Shown here: one piece after another, positions 11,984-23,789 of the stretch
Layout: each line of letters starts with the position of its first letter
Numbering within the stretch: the stretch's first letter is position 1
Assembly (NCBI RefSeq): GCF_001625195.1
Contig: NC_054390.1
Span: forward strand, 2,938,027 to 3,002,026
Source of the DNA: Drechmeria coniospora
Taxonomy: Eukaryota; Ascomycota; Sordariomycetes; Hypocreales; Ophiocordycipitaceae
DNA: 64,000 nucleotides
Direction: 5' to 3'
Program-made: the position numbers and the translations under genes
The notes under the pieces: generated by a model
What the model was told of the DNA's origin: nothing
The model's input: only the letters and a program-made list of their open reading frames with translations
Databases searched by the model: none

Positions 11984-12881
11984 TCATCCAGAGCACTTTC
12001 CGAATCTCCGTAAGACCTGGTCAATGGCGCCCATGGCCCGGAGCGGATCGAGGTGTTCGTAACCGTCAATGACCTTGCTGTGAACGACGCGGACGTACGG
12101 TTCTCTGCCTTTCTCAAAGCGACGTGGCAGTCGCTTACCGTCGACAAGTTCATCGTTTTCGCACGCCCACAGGGCAAACGGAGGCACCCGCGCGTCGTAC
12201 CATGCCGTCGCGCCCGCCGGCTTGTTGTCCGCCGAGGAGTCTGTCGACAGGTCGGCGCGTGAACCCTCGGCCTCGGCGCTCGCCTTGTCCACCCTGTCCT
12301 CTTCTTGCGCCGTCTCCCTGGTCGTCGGGATGCGCTTGTGCCTCGCGAAGCACTCCCGACCTAGCCGCCAACGCATCGATTCGGCGCTCACGTACACGGA
12401 CGCAAACTGGAACATGCGGTTCCGCAGGCCACGGTCCCGGCGGGCGTCGGACCAGTCGAACAGGACTGAGAACACGTGGTAACCGCGCCAGCCGTGGAGC
12501 CGTGGAGGCAGCAGGCGGTGCATCTGCATCATGAATGGGATGAAGGCATGGATGCCAAACATGATGCGGAACAGTGCCGGGGAGAGGAGCCGCACAATCT
12601 TGAAGTGCATCCTACCGATCAGCGGCCCGGCGTATGCGGCGGGGGAGAACGCGCGGAAGACGCTCAGCTTTTCGCCCAGGACCGGTCGTTGCTCCTTGTC
12701 GTTGCTCCTTGGCGAGGGCAACAAAGGCTTCTGTCATGCCCTGCGAGTGGCAGATGAGGCCGATCTTGCCGAAGCCCGTCTCGGTCAGGACCTTGGAGGT
12801 GAGAGCTGAGATGGCCATCTGACGGGTGTTCCACGCCTGCATGCGCGGGACTACTCCAATGCCAAGCCTCGTTTGCTGCAT
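11984..12881 (-). pseudogene. C-terminal half of a fungal AB-hydrolase lipase, broken
   Basis: Two overlapping frames carry the C-terminal two thirds of an AB-hydrolase-associated lipase. From 12881: PRMQAWNTRQM, ALTSKVLTETGFGKIGLICHSQG (nucleophile elbow GxSxG, with Cys at the first Gly), EAFVALAKEQR. After a frameshift come VLGEKLSVFRAFSPAAYAGPLIG, FGIHAFIPFMMQMH, FSVLFDWSDARRDRGLRNRMFQ, YVSAESMRW, then ENDELVDGKR and YEHLDPL (the usual Asp and His of the triad). The frameshift is caused by a 13-bp tandem duplication (AAGGAGCAACGAC twice) near 12700-12726. The N-terminus is absent: upstream of Pro-Arg-Met the sequence turns into the AT-rich island. The missing N-terminal half is found on the same strand at 52.8-53.8 kb. 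Confidence 0.82.
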
Positions 12882-12899
12882 ACTGCCATTACTCGATAG

Positions 12900-14000
12900 G
12901 CAGCTTGTGTACTGTCGAATGGTAGAATCAGTGCAACTACAGTTGTTGAAGCTTCTGGAGGAGACATGCTAACTCTGGCTCTTACTTGTTTCGAATCCAC
13001 CACCTCAATTCCGCATCACTTTCTGGGCATTCTTTTTGCAGGAGGTCTTGTAATGTAAGTGACCTATCTCGATTAGATTGCTGTGGCTGACTAGATGCCT
13101 GTAATCGACAGGATTGCCGCAATGGACGTGGTGATTGTGACCGTCAAAGGTTACTGTAACCGACCCAATGGCTGCGACTGGCCGGATTACTATGACCGAC
13201 TCGGTGGCTGTAAACGACTCGATGGCTATGATTAACTAGGTTCCTATATCCAACCACAGTGCTGTACCTATGAACATTCTTCATAGTAGAAAGGGTAGGC
13301 AAAGTTGCATTTCGAAGTATACGGGGCCAACCCCGAGGGTTTTGTATTGCTATTTTTGATCACCTATTGTACGGCAGCTTATTTACATCCAGTAGAACCT
13401 GTAGCTACTGCTCTAGATGCTAATCCTTCTTTTTGACCGCATCAACCAGTCCTAACGACCAAACAATAGTACAGACCGATCAGCTGCATGAACCAACATA
13501 TTGTATGGATCAACCTGTATCTATAGATGCTTAGTTTGTTTCCTAAACAATGGAAGCAGTCAGACTGCCGATCTATGCATCTATTATTTTACCCATCGAC
13601 GTAATACCTCTCATGTATAAATAGTTCTGCCTCTCTGGCACTTCTCTTCGATAGAATATCGCACATTACATATTTGAATTGCACCGCAACTTCTTCGATT
13701 CATGCCTCTTGCCCAGTCACTCACTGGCACACCTTCTGCTGTTACTAACAGCCAACAGCCTGATTGATTCCCTGGTCCTTGCAATGCTTCCCACTGCCTC
13801 TTTGCAAATTGCAGGATTTTCTGCACCATGACGCTTAGAATGCATCCGTAAACTCTTGTCTCTGCACCCTACTGGTCTCAAATACATCCGTATTGCGTGT
13901 CTCGTGCAATTCTTCAACTGCATCTGTCAGAAGATTGGATGTTACAAGGCATGTTGATGAGTATCAATACATGCAAGTTATACTGTAGTGGTACACTATA
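12900..14000. other. AT-rich leading edge of the island
   Basis: 13080-13240 has a degenerate ~25-bp repetition around GTAACCGACYCRATGGCTG. No ORF is convincing. The remainder looks like mutated, non-coding remains. Confidence 0.4.
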
Positions 14001-14005
14001 GCTGA

Positions 14006-14235
14006 TGGCCAAGTTGAAAGGGAACCGGGAAACGGTCTCTACAGGTGTGACTAGAATAATTGTTTATAACCTACCTTGCCCCGACCTGAAACTAGGAGGA
14101 ACAAGGACAGGCAATCAACCAAGATTCAATCTATGCATTCTACCCCTTCTATCTGCAATCCGTTCGACAGTCCCACAAGTGTAGTAGTGATGTTTACACT
14201 AACTGCACTATGCCATTGCTATTCTTCTGACATGA
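14006..14235 (+). repeat. Inverted-repeat arm 1 (pairs with 14640-14875)
   Basis: The stretch beginning GATGGCCAAGTTGAAAGG and passing through CCTTGCCCCGACCTGAAA and TAGTGATGTTTACACTAAC is the reverse complement of 14640-14875 at about 90% by eye. It is separated by ~400 bp of unrelated sequence, the geometry of a foldback or MITE-like element or two opposed insertions. Confidence 0.8.
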
Positions 14236-14639
14236 ATGGGATACTCCTGCGTGCCTCGAATTAAAAACATTCTCGCTCCAGTCAAAAGTAGGCTCAGTCC
14301 GCCAGAGGAGGCAGTACTATTAATCGTACGCCGTCGCCGACGTTTCAATACCAGGCAAGAAGGATACAATGCCGGTTATCGCGGAGCGCTTGGTATATAG
14401 TACGTTCGCCGCTACACATACATTGCTAACAATACTAACCAGTTGAGCAGTGGCCCCCAGACAGCTAGTCTTAAAATGGTTACTAGGCGCTTGTTCCTGA
14501 TTCATGCCAAACATTGACTTTGAATCACAACCAGTGGGTTCTCAGATTCACTAGTCTTCAAACGGTCCCTCGTACGTAGCCTAGATTTAACTAGTATAAA
14601 CTTTCCTTTAGCTAGCTGTAATAGACAGTAGGCCAAGTC

Positions 14640-14875
14640 TGTCAGAAGTTTGGTAGAAATGGTATAGTGCAGTTAGTGTAAACATCACTGCTACTTCCGG
14701 TACCGTCGAACGGATTGAGAATATGTGGATTGAATCTTGGTTGATTGCCTGTCCTTGTTCCTCTTAATTTCAGGTCGGGGCAAGGTAGGTTATAAACAAT
14801 TATTCTAGTTACACCCGTAGAGGCCGTTTCCTGGTTCCCTTTCAACTTGGCCATCGGCTGCTTATCCTCCAAACA
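14640..14875 (-). repeat. Inverted-repeat arm 2 (pairs with 14006-14235)
   Basis: Minus-strand copy of the arm above, including TTTCAGGTCGGGGCAAGG and CCCTTTCAACTTGGCCATC. A third, shorter copy in the direct orientation lies at 16045-16178. Confidence 0.8.
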
Positions 14876-15839
14876 GTCTCTGGCTGTTGGTTGTTATACC
14901 GGTGTAGCTGAACGATGTCGGTGATCCTATTGTTGAACTATTGTTCTAGCCTTACAGCAGCAGTTTTTGCTGTTGGCTGGTTGCTGTGGCTTGGGTTAGC
15001 CTCCATGGCTGGTAGGTTTGTCGATGTGACTGGTAATACATCCACCACACTTCTTTTATTTTAGTGCAATACCACTACTACAGTATAAGTAGTATGGATT
15101 CATACTCAACATACTGTGCAATAGCCGATTTTCTAACAAAGTTCGTAGCAAGCGCTGTATTTGATCGTACGATATCTCAAACGGTTCACGCGGGAAACCT
15201 CACGGGGAAGACACACTAAGCAATACCTGGATTCGACCTTCTTAGACCAACTCTTGGCGGGCCAGGAATTTATTGAGTTTTGTAAGCATGACAATAAGGA
15301 TATATAGTGGACTCATATTGCATGGGATACCATTAGAAATACTAGTATTTATGCTAGTAAGATTACTCAATAGGATACTATCCTATTCCCTGCTACTTCC
15401 AAAGAGGTGCGGCAGTACCACTGCCAACCAAAATAGTACTATATTACTACCTGTACAAGTAGCATCAAGTCATTAAATGGCATATCTAGACTGGGAAGAC
15501 TCTGAGGATAATCGTCTTGACGCCTAGGTAACCGAGGAGATTATAGTACAACCCTTTCTAAGTAGACGACGAATTGGCGAGCTTTGGAGGGCTTGTAAGA
15601 GAGATGCTGAGGAGCAGTAGGCATTTTATTCAGCTAAATAACTATCGAATACATGTATTTATATTTATATTGTACGTATAGTTATCATCAATGCAATGTT
15701 AATATGGTATGCGCAATGCGTGCTGTTGTGCGCGCAACGCGTTTAGTAGTAAACAGCGTGTACATAATAATATTGTAATATTACTTGGATGCACGGGTAC
15801 CCGTATCCCAACTCCCGCCGTGGATATCCTATTGGTATT

Positions 15840-16040
15840 GTCAAAAGATCGGCTGTTGTACAGTACATTTAGTATGAATTCACACTGGCTATACTGTATA
15901 GGTATACTGAAAGCAGTGTGGCGGATAATACACTATCAGCTATACAATTAATAGCACAAAGCCGTTATAACTTACACCAATGTCAAATGTTAATTTACAC
16001 CAGCGCTATAAACGCTAATTTACACTAGTAGAACAACCAA
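15840..16040 (+). repeat. TE terminal sequence, copy 1 (second copy 40085-40260)
   Basis: The run TATACTG...AAAGCAGTGTGGCGGATAA, then TGTCAAATGTTAATTTACACC and AGCGCTATAAACGCTAATTT, ending CAACCAACAGT, recurs at 40085-40260 next to the adhesin. It marks the end of a dispersed element. A weaker relative is at 15040-15130. Confidence 0.7.
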
Positions 16041-16044
16041 CAGT

Positions 16045-16178
16045 CAGAGACTGTATGCAGGATAAGCAGCCGATGCCCAAGTTGAAAGGAACTAGGAAAC
16101 GCTGTTTACTAGTGTAACTAGAATAATTGTAAATAGCCTACCTACCTTGCCCCGACCTGAACTTAGGAGGAACAAGGA
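16045..16178 (+). repeat. Third copy of the 14.0/14.7-kb repeat
   Basis: Reads GATAAGCAGCCGATGCCC, AAGTTGAAAGGAACTAGG, CCTTGCCCCGACCTGAACTT in the same order as 14006-14100, showing the element is dispersed. Confidence 0.75.
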
Positions 16179-16443
16179 ATAATCATAATCCGTTGGACTA
16201 GGCAAATCGGCATCTTGCAACTGCTAGCTCTTTTTTTTTTGCAATGGGTCGTTATGCAACGCAATACTCTCCAAAGCATCCGAGGCTTAGGGATTAAAAC
16301 AAATCCCTCAACCTGCAATATCATATGACCAACCTCCTGGAAGAATATCGAAATCCCAGTAGCCGCGGTTACGAGCATTCAGTCACAAGATATGTTAATG
16401 ATCCAACGAACAAGGTAAGGGCAACACTAGGTCTACTAGATCT

Positions 16444-16615
16444 AGTCGACCCAATCAATCCGGCTAATCCGGCTAAACCGAGCAACCCGGCTAACCCGGC
16501 TAATCCGGCCAATCCGGCCCACCCGGCCCACCCGGCCCACCCGGCTAATCCGGCCAACTCGGCCAACCCGGCTAATCTAGCCAACCCGGCTAACCCGACC
16601 AATCGAGTCAACCCA
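16444..16615. repeat. 9-bp GC-rich minisatellite (AACCCGGCT)n
   Basis: About 19 units of AAYCCGGCY (variants CACCCGGCC, AACCGAGC). Translated it reads NPANPANPAHP on the plus strand and GLAGLAGWAG on the minus. It is an isolated GC-rich tract in AT-rich DNA. No start, splice or domain context makes it a gene. Confidence 0.9.
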
Positions 16616-17002
16616 CCCATCTGGTCGATACAATCAGACCAACCGGCGGACTAGATCAAATCGATCCAACAAATCCAATAGATCTAAAAGCTACACACAA
16701 TTAAGGAATACTACTAGTTTCTTAGTTAGTAACTACAGTCTAGCTTCTGACTGCATGGATTTGCCTGATTTCTATCGGGAATCAGATACCAATTCTGAGT
16801 TTGATCACTATCTGGAATTAGATTAGACTGGTATAAATCCTTGTCTTGTTAGAGTGGGCAGGTATTGTATTCCTTGTACTTATAAACTTCTAACTAGTTG
16901 CTGGAAGGGAGGCTATCCAACCTTACTTTATAGGTACAATCGTATAAGGTGGATTACATCCTTACCTGATCGGTTGGACCTATATTAGTGGCTGTAATGT
17001 GG

Positions 17003-17110
17003 CTGTAACTGTTAGTTCGGTTCTGGAGGAAACTGGTAACAAGAGATCCCTTGCAATGATTCAGTTTGGTACGGGGGGACAAAGTCAATGATTCAATTTA
17101 GTACGGAGGG
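17003..17110 (+). repeat. Inverted-repeat element end (pairs with 17505-17592)
   Basis: Begins GTTAGTTCGGTTCTGGAGG, then AAACTGGTAACAAGAGATC, followed by three ~30-bp degenerate repeats of AATGATTCARTTTRGTACGG. The same end is found reversed at 17505-17592 and directly at 40253-40335, where it abuts the start of the adhesin repeats. Confidence 0.8.
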
Positions 17111-17308
17111 AAAAAGTCAATGGTTCAATCCGGTACGGAGGAGGTTGCACTCTTGCAGCATATTTGTACCCCAGTTGGTTACAAGGTTGCGAATACGCAG
17201 CCCTATCTGAGTTATTATTATTTTGTATTGCATACAGCTGGCGCTAGAGATTTGTAGCGGGACGCTGTATTAGTGCGCTAGACGAATTTTCGTGTAAATG
17301 CAGAACAG

Positions 17309-17386
17309 GTTCGTATAATTAGGAATACTCTTTGTAATTTTGTTATGGTTTTCCTTTTACAAAGAGGATTCCTAATTATACGAACT
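17309..17386. repeat. Palindrome of a transposon TIR
   Basis: Arms GTTCGTATAATTAGGAAT.. and ..ATTCCTAATTATACGAAC enclose a 20-bp centre, a near-perfect hairpin. The arm equals the terminal sequence of the elements at 22.7, 38.9, 39.1 and 40.1 kb, so this is two TIRs fused head to head. Confidence 0.8.
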
Positions 17387-17504
17387 GTATGTAATATACA
17401 GCAACCAAGACAAGTCAATGCGTGGGCAAAGTAATAGATTGGGTTACGTATTCGTAACTTTGCGACCCACTGGGCGATAAGTAGGACGCAACAGCGCAAC
17501 CTCC

Positions 17505-17592
17505 TTTTTCCTCCCTTCGTACTATATTAAATTATTGAAAGAGATCTCTCGTTACCAGTTTCCCCCACAACCGAATCAACAAGAACTGTTTC
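17505..17592 (-). repeat. Inverted-repeat element end (pairs with 17003-17110)
   Basis: Contains GAGATCTCTCGTTACCAG, TTTCCCCCACAACCGAA and the TACTATATTAAATTATTG stretch, the reverse of the 17.0-kb copy. The two ends delimit an element of about 590 bp that encloses the palindrome at 17.3 kb. Confidence 0.75.
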
Positions 17593-19430
17593 TCTACATA
17601 CACGAAATTTCGTCTAGCGTACTACAATGCCCTGCTAAAAATCTTTAGTGCCTATGCAATACGAAAAGGTACAACTACAAACAAGTAATTCTACGCACTA
17701 CTATTAAAATGTATAAGCAGCTATACTATAGTATCGATACTATTATGCGCATGTGGCTACTTTGAAGATTACAACTTATACAATAATAATATAGTAGTAT
17801 CTATAAGTAGGATACTTCATACTTCTCCCCAGCAGTTAAAGAATTACAACAGTTCAAACTGGATATTTACTCTATTCGTAATAGGGGTTCATTTACAAAT
17901 GAACCTCGTCCTAACGGCTTCAGCAGTTACAGCGGCGGCCCGGCTAGTCATAACAGCACCGTTAGTCACAGGAGCAGCTCGGCTAGTCGCAACGGCCCCG
18001 GCAGTCACAGCCATAGGTTAACTAACTATAATGACCGAGACGTTGATAGTTACGGCCCTAAAGCAGTATTTTTATAATGTGGCAGGATGTAGTGTATGCT
18101 GAAATATAGACTGAATTCGACACAAGATGGGAAAGGCTAAATACAATATACCCGGAATTTTAAGGACGAATCTTGGACTGTATTTCTGTAGAATAAATAC
18201 TCTTACAACGCAAATGGGCAGGGTACTATATTAAGAAGTACCTCAATGTAATGAATGCTTAAAGCGTCCTAAGGGGGTACTGTTACTTAGGAAGTAAGTC
18301 GGCCGTAACGTAGAATAGTATGTTTATAAGAGTCCGTTAAGAAGCTTTGTACTTCTCAATTACAAGGCAATTGCTTAGATTAATCAATACAGAACAAAGC
18401 TATCTATTAAGCGGTAAATACTGTCTTATACAATTTTTATGATCGTGCTGGATCGGCTGATTATGGTTATAATCTATCGATCCGTAGTTATTGTGATCGA
18501 TACTCGATCTATCGATTGCTGCTTCGAAGGTCACATAACCTTAAGAACTTGTCTTTTCCTTAGTTGTTAGCTCACCCCTTCTGACTTACACGCGGCTTGC
18601 ATCTGGGCAGCTATTTCACGTTTGTGACACTCAATTTTGGTTAAAGAGTTAGTATCCCAGTTCAAAGTAACACTAGGCGTAATCGCACGGGTTGTAATTA
18701 CATAATTATAGTCTAGGATACTTTTCCTACGCCTTGACCTGCCTTGGTTACTATATATACACAAGATCCTTTATACAATCAGCGTACTACTCAAACGGCA
18801 TTTAAAATCACAACTTCGAGGTAGTACCCCTAAGAGTAGCTTGAGATCTTCATCTTCCAGGATCATATTACTGTTAATTTACTTTCTTACCAATACCGTC
18901 CTGCTTGTGCTGGAATATCTATACAGTAAGAGAGCCAAACCCAAAACTATAACTACGTTGCAAGAACAATATGCTCTTCCATGCTGCCATTTAATTTCTG
19001 AACGCCTTAAATATACTACCTTGGTAAAGGAAGATTGTTACCTATATTGGTGGTTAGATAAGCCACCTGATCTTGAAGAGCCATAAGACTGCGACAGGTT
19101 TGGATGATTCATGTTTTAAATCCTTCCCTCAACTCATACTATACACTCAAGTTGTTGCAAGTCGTATTCGAAGGCGAAATTTCCCCAACAGCCGCCTATA
19201 TTGTAATAGAATCATTTTCCTCTTGCCATATTGTTGAATTATTGTACATTCATAGGTCTATCTATCGGAAAGCTATTTCCACTCTTACACCGCGCTTTTC
19301 TTCAACAGGCGTCCCTTTAGTCTGCACGAGTCCGCTGACACTGCGTTACCAAGGGACGGACCATAAGCACCCCTCGAAGTAGAGGCCGTAAGATGCGTCT
19401 TACTGTAAGCGCTGTTATAAAACTCAGTGT
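17592..19430. other. AT-rich stretch with no supported gene
   Basis: Contains a fragment of the GC-rich AGTYACAGCRGCGGCCCGGC minisatellite (17925-18015) that recurs at 39.2 and 39.65-39.97 kb. Apart from that I see only stop-riddled sequence. Confidence 0.4.
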
Positions 19431-19433
19431 ACT

Positions 19434-19605
19434 AGTGCGACGTACACCGTATTCGTATATTTGGTGGTGGGGGCCGCGGACCGTTCTCCCATGGCCCATG
19501 GCGCATTTCGCTAGTTGGATTAAAGTTCCGCTACTCAACATCCCATTTCGATGTAGATTCGACACCATACAGCTGCAACGTATGACCAGTCAACAAGGAG
19601 CAGTA
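19434..19605 (+). repeat. Direct repeat, copy 1
   Basis: ATATTTGGTGGTGGG...GCATTTCGCTAGTTGG...TCCCATTTCGATGTAGATT...CAACGTATGACCAGTCA is repeated at 19795-19948 with about 75-80% identity by eye. Both copies abut ACTCCGTACTC or GTACACCGTATTC words. Confidence 0.8.
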
Positions 19606-19794
19606 ACTTTTATGTAATACCCAGTATATCTTGTTTAATACATGAAAGCGCTTATATAGATTTTCATATGATTCGACGTATCAGAATTCGATCTAAGTGC
19701 GAGGAAATGTATACACCTGCTCCACTTTACACGAGTGCATGTAGCGTTTATACGCACATTCTCAAGTTCCAGTGCACTACTCCGTACTCCGTAC

Positions 19795-19948
19795 TCGAAA
19801 GTATATTTGGTGGTCAGGGCTGATAGATCTCTCCGACAGCCCTTGGTGCATTTTACTGGTTGGTTTAAAGTTCCCCTGCCCAGTATCCCATTTCGATGTA
19901 GATTAGAAACCATACAACTACAACGTATGACCAGTCAGTTCTATTGTT
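19795..19948 (+). repeat. Direct repeat, copy 2
   Basis: Second copy of the 19434-19605 unit. Substitutions between copies are largely transitions, as expected of repeat-induced point mutation, but I have not counted them formally. Confidence 0.78.
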
Positions 19949-19949
19949 C

Positions 19950-22310
19950 TACCCAGTACTGTTTCTATAACTATTCCAGATATCGAGGCCGTTAAAAAGC
20001 AGCTAGAAGATGGCTATAATACTTTACAAACGCCCAAACGATCGCACGATACTCAAATGCTTGTTGCAAATGTATATGCACCTGGCCAAGTTAATCGAAC
20101 TGCAAGACGGTTATTTTAGAAGATTGGCCGGGGCCTTAATGCATACAATACCAGTCTTGCAGAGGCCCAAGCAAAAATTGCTCAATTGGAATATCAAGTC
20201 TATTGACTTAAGCCTCAGAAAAAGCAAAAAGTAGCTCAAGATCTCAACGAGCGCTTTGTACAGATTGGTACAATTACTGAGACTCGAGCCAGACTTCGGC
20301 AGGTACTAGATCCGGCTCTAGTAGCCGCCTTGACTTCTAGCTTTGACTTTAATAGCCTTTTCTTTAAATATCAGCTTAAATAGATACTCTAGATATTTTA
20401 TTTTAATATTATAGCCTTGGTAATAATGTGTTCTTGGGCTTTGAAGTTAGCCGCCTTATTGTCAATTATGGTGCCCGCCTTGGGGTGTGCCCGTCTTGGG
20501 GGGTGGGCTGACTTATCGATTTGCCTGATCTAGTAGGTCGATATTTACTCCACTAAGTTGAAGTTGAGTAAGTTAGTTGTTGAATTCTGAATTAAAAGCC
20601 TTAAGTGTTACTTTGTACCCTTTGAGTGTAAGGTTATGGTAGGAATTGTAAAGGTTGTAACGTTAGGCTAATTTGCCTTTGGAGTAATGTTTTTTCAGTG
20701 ATAGATAGGCATCTGTTGGATTTTGAATCCATAGAATTAATGCTCGCGAGCCCTCAGTACAGCTATCCCGAAGTAGTATAAGTATTAAACATTGATTGCA
20801 TATTGAATAATTAGTAGTAATTGATGGGTTTTTTAGAAAATCTTCCAGGCGAAGGGATCCAAGTTGAATGGATAATAATTATTCCCATAAGTCAAAGTTC
20901 TTAGTGTCTTTAAGCTAAGCATTCTCTGGGAATAAAAATACCTTCTTGGATAGCTCAATATTAGAGCTCAGATTAGCTATTTCAGTAGTAGTAGTACTAG
21001 TACTGTGTATTGGGATTCCTTGGATAGGTTTGTATTCGGGCTCTATTTTGTCGAGGCGTTTTTGAATTGGTATAATGGTATTATTTAATTGTTCCGTAAG
21101 TTAGTTGAACCGATTGGTTAGTGGAATCCATTTTGGGAACACAGACACAATCTAGTTAGTAACTAGATTTCGGTTTGCCCTTTTGCTAGTAGTACTAGCA
21201 GTTTGGTATTAAAATAATAATAAGTAGTACTTATTGTATATATTGGCAGCTGGGTGCTGCAGTTAGATCGATTTCCTGGAATTGCAGTAAGTAGTACTTA
21301 CAGCAGAAATGCATCAGGATATACAACAAGTAGTACTTGTAGTATGTATTGGCAGCTGGGTACTGCAGTTGAATCGATTTCCTAGAATTACTATAGTAGT
21401 ACTTATAGCAGAAGTACATCAGGATATATAACAGGTAGTACTTGTTATATGTATTGGCAGCTGCGTTGATTGTTCCGGAGGATTTGATATAGTCCTTCCG
21501 GGCTCATAACCTCTTAAAATTGGGGAAAAGAAGGAAAATAGGAAGGGTGCGCAGTAGAAATATAGTTACCAGGACTATCCAAAATAGATATCAATCAAAG
21601 CTGTTAGGAACAGCAGGACAGGCACCAGTTAGTAACTGGGCAGGGAATACAGATTTAAAGAAGTCAAATTATAGTGCTAAGATGCGATTCAAATAAAAAA
21701 AGAAGGATTGCTTTTTTCTTATGCTTGCTTGTTCTTCCTATCTAGAAGTATAGGAAAGGTAGGACTATTTTATACCTGAGAGGTAGTACCTCAATCAGTA
21801 TAATGTATACGTGTTGGAATTCTGTCTGATTCTACACAATGCATCTCCGAACAATCTACTTGTACGTAATGCAGCTCCAAATACTCTAGTTAAGTCATAC
21901 TGCTAGTTGTATAGTTGGTATATGCAACTGGTAGACTTAGTTGGTATTAGTGTTCGGTTGTGACAGTACTACTAGCACGCAACTGCTAGTTGCAGTTGGG
22001 TTGGTCCTAGTGCGCAATAGTAGTACTGTTGGCGGGCAACTACTAGGAGTAGTCTTAATTAACAGTCCGATCAATAATCTTACTTAGTCGACCGAGTACT
22101 ACTTACACGGGACACGCAATAGTAGTAAATTGGTTAGCAGTAGTACTACTATTAGTCGTACCAAGTCGGAGCGGGGAGAAGTTGTATTGTAAATACAATT
22201 CGTCAACTCGATGTACTACTCGTACGTATAGTACAGTAGTAGTATATTAGCGGACAGTAATACTATCGCTAGGTATTGCAAGTAGCAATACACATAGGAT
22301 AGGATCCTAT
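19950..22310. other. AT-rich DNA with TAGTAGTACTTGTA-type repeats
   Basis: 21230-21470 holds three imperfect ~70-bp copies of a unit containing GTATATTGGCAGCTGGGT, GCTGCAGTT(A/G)RATCGATTTCCT and AAGTAGTACTT. The region 21.9-22.26 kb is rich in TAGTAGTACT and CAACTGCTAGTTG words. No gene supported. Confidence 0.5.
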
Positions 22311-22735
22311 TTGGGTAGTCTTACTAGCATAAATACCAGTATTTTTAACAAAAACCTACCATTACGGTATACAAAAGCTATGTATGATTGGTGCCTTGAT
22401 TGGAAGTATATGGGAAAGCAATATAAAATGCAAACTGGTACTAGAGATTGGACTAGGGAAGAAATAATAGCGTATATTGATTGGGATACGGCTAAAAACG
22501 ACCGCCTTGATAATAAGTTGGCTAATGTAATTTTTGTATAGCCTCTTCCAACAAGGCGACGTATTAATGGAATCTGGAGAAATATTAAGGAAGATATTGA
22601 GGAACAACAAGAATTATGCTCAAGATAATTACTTGTATGTATCTTTTTACTGCATAGGCGCTATCATTTTATAGCGGGGCGTTGTAGGGCGCTAGGCGTA
22701 AAGTCGTAGAACACGGTTCGTATAATTAGGAATAC
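22311..22735 (+). mobile_element. DNA-transposon 3' end with TIR
   Basis: A short frame (22311-22541) reads RDWTREEIIAYIDWDTAKNDRLDNK, continuing after a stop as RRRINGIWRNIKEDIEEQQ, a decayed coding end I do not assign to a family. It is followed by CGCTATCATTTTATAGCGGGGCG and the TIR ...GGTTCGTATAATTAGGAATACT. The same 215-bp end occurs inverted at 38870-39085. Confidence 0.65.
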
Positions 22736-22989
22736 TCCGAAAGTAATATTTTGGATAACTTGGCGGTGGGCAGCTGTAATAGTTAAAAGCATAATACGTC
22801 AAGTAACTAAAAGACGTGTAAGGCGTGAGATGGTAAGAAAAGAAGATAAAGGTCATTCTCATAACAAAAATACATAAATTGATCAGTCTGATGACTTCCA
22901 TGACCATCAACAATAAGTATCCGTTTCTCTGACTTTGTTGCTCTAGATAGGGGGATAAAGATCTGCTCAAGCCACTGTACTGCCGACAC
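22700..22989 (-). mobile_element. Fot1/pogo-type transposase fragment (DDE domain)
   Basis: Minus-strand translation from 22989: WLEQIFIPLSRATKSEKRILIVDGHGSHQT, then DQFMYFCYENDLYLLFLPSHALHVF. The LIVDGHGSH motif with its catalytic Asp and the LLFLPSHALH stretch are the Fot1/pogo/Tigger DDE core. Only about 70 residues survive and the frame then breaks, so this is a relic. Confidence 0.8.
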
Positions 22990-22995
22990 TAAAAT

Positions 22996-23789
22996 TTATT
23001 GTAGTTTGTTGCGATTATAATCTATATTATCGAGGTATAATCTGTAATATACGATTTGGGAATGTTGACTGCTATCTGCGGAGAAGTCGACGTCAATGCC
23101 GTCGAATCCCCAGTCCTTTATGAATTCGACAGCCGACTTAGCAAAGACGTCCCGGCCAGGTTTTGTAGCCGCTACGGTCCGGAAGATCCTGGACGAGCCC
23201 CAGCCACCAACTGACAGTATCATCTTGGTCATTCGCTTATGCTTCTTGAGCAGGTAGAGCTCCTTGACGCAGCCGTACGCATTTGTCCCCGACCTCTCCC
23301 AGGCTACAACTTGGCGTCAACGGAAATTTTCCCCATTGCTGCGGGAGTAGCAAGACCTACCGTAGTGCAGATACTTTTTTTGCAGATCGGCATAACGGTC
23401 GACGGAAACGCTAGATTCGCTATGCTTGTTAGCACCGCAACGTCCTCTCCGTTGCATACGTCGACTTACACCGTACCGTTGCTCAGGACGCCTACAAAGG
23501 AGTAGAATACGTAGGTGATATCGGAGAGCGGGAGATCTTGCGGCTGGTATTTCTGCTTGTAGATATCCCTGCAGTAAAACCATCATATCATCAGCTGGCT
23601 TGGATCGACGACGATAAATGCGGAGGGATGGAGTACGAACCGGTTGGAGAAGAAGACGGTATTGCTGTACCCATCAACCGAGGTCCCCGCTGCGCTTGCC
23701 GTATCCACGGGGTTCGGTGCGGCATGCCCGAGGCTCACCAAGGATGCAGCCAGTACTAACGTGAAGGACTTGAGGAGCATGGACGGCAT
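22996..23789 (-). pseudogene. GH18 chitinase, truncated at its catalytic motif
   Basis: On the minus strand a gene starts at 23789 with MPSMLLKSFTLVLAASLVSL..., a signal peptide, followed by GYSNTVFFSN. After a putative intron (acceptor near 23539) comes IYKQKYQPQDLPLSDITYVFYSF; after another, VDRYADLQKKYLHYG. Then MTKMILSVGGWGSS (the SxGG motif) and FIKDWGFDGIDVDFS. This last is the DxxDxDxE signature, but the sequence reads Ser where the catalytic Glu follows and diverges immediately, merging into AT-rich DNA at about 23060. The TIM-barrel C-terminal half is missing. Family certain, activity impossible as it stands. Confidence 0.82.
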
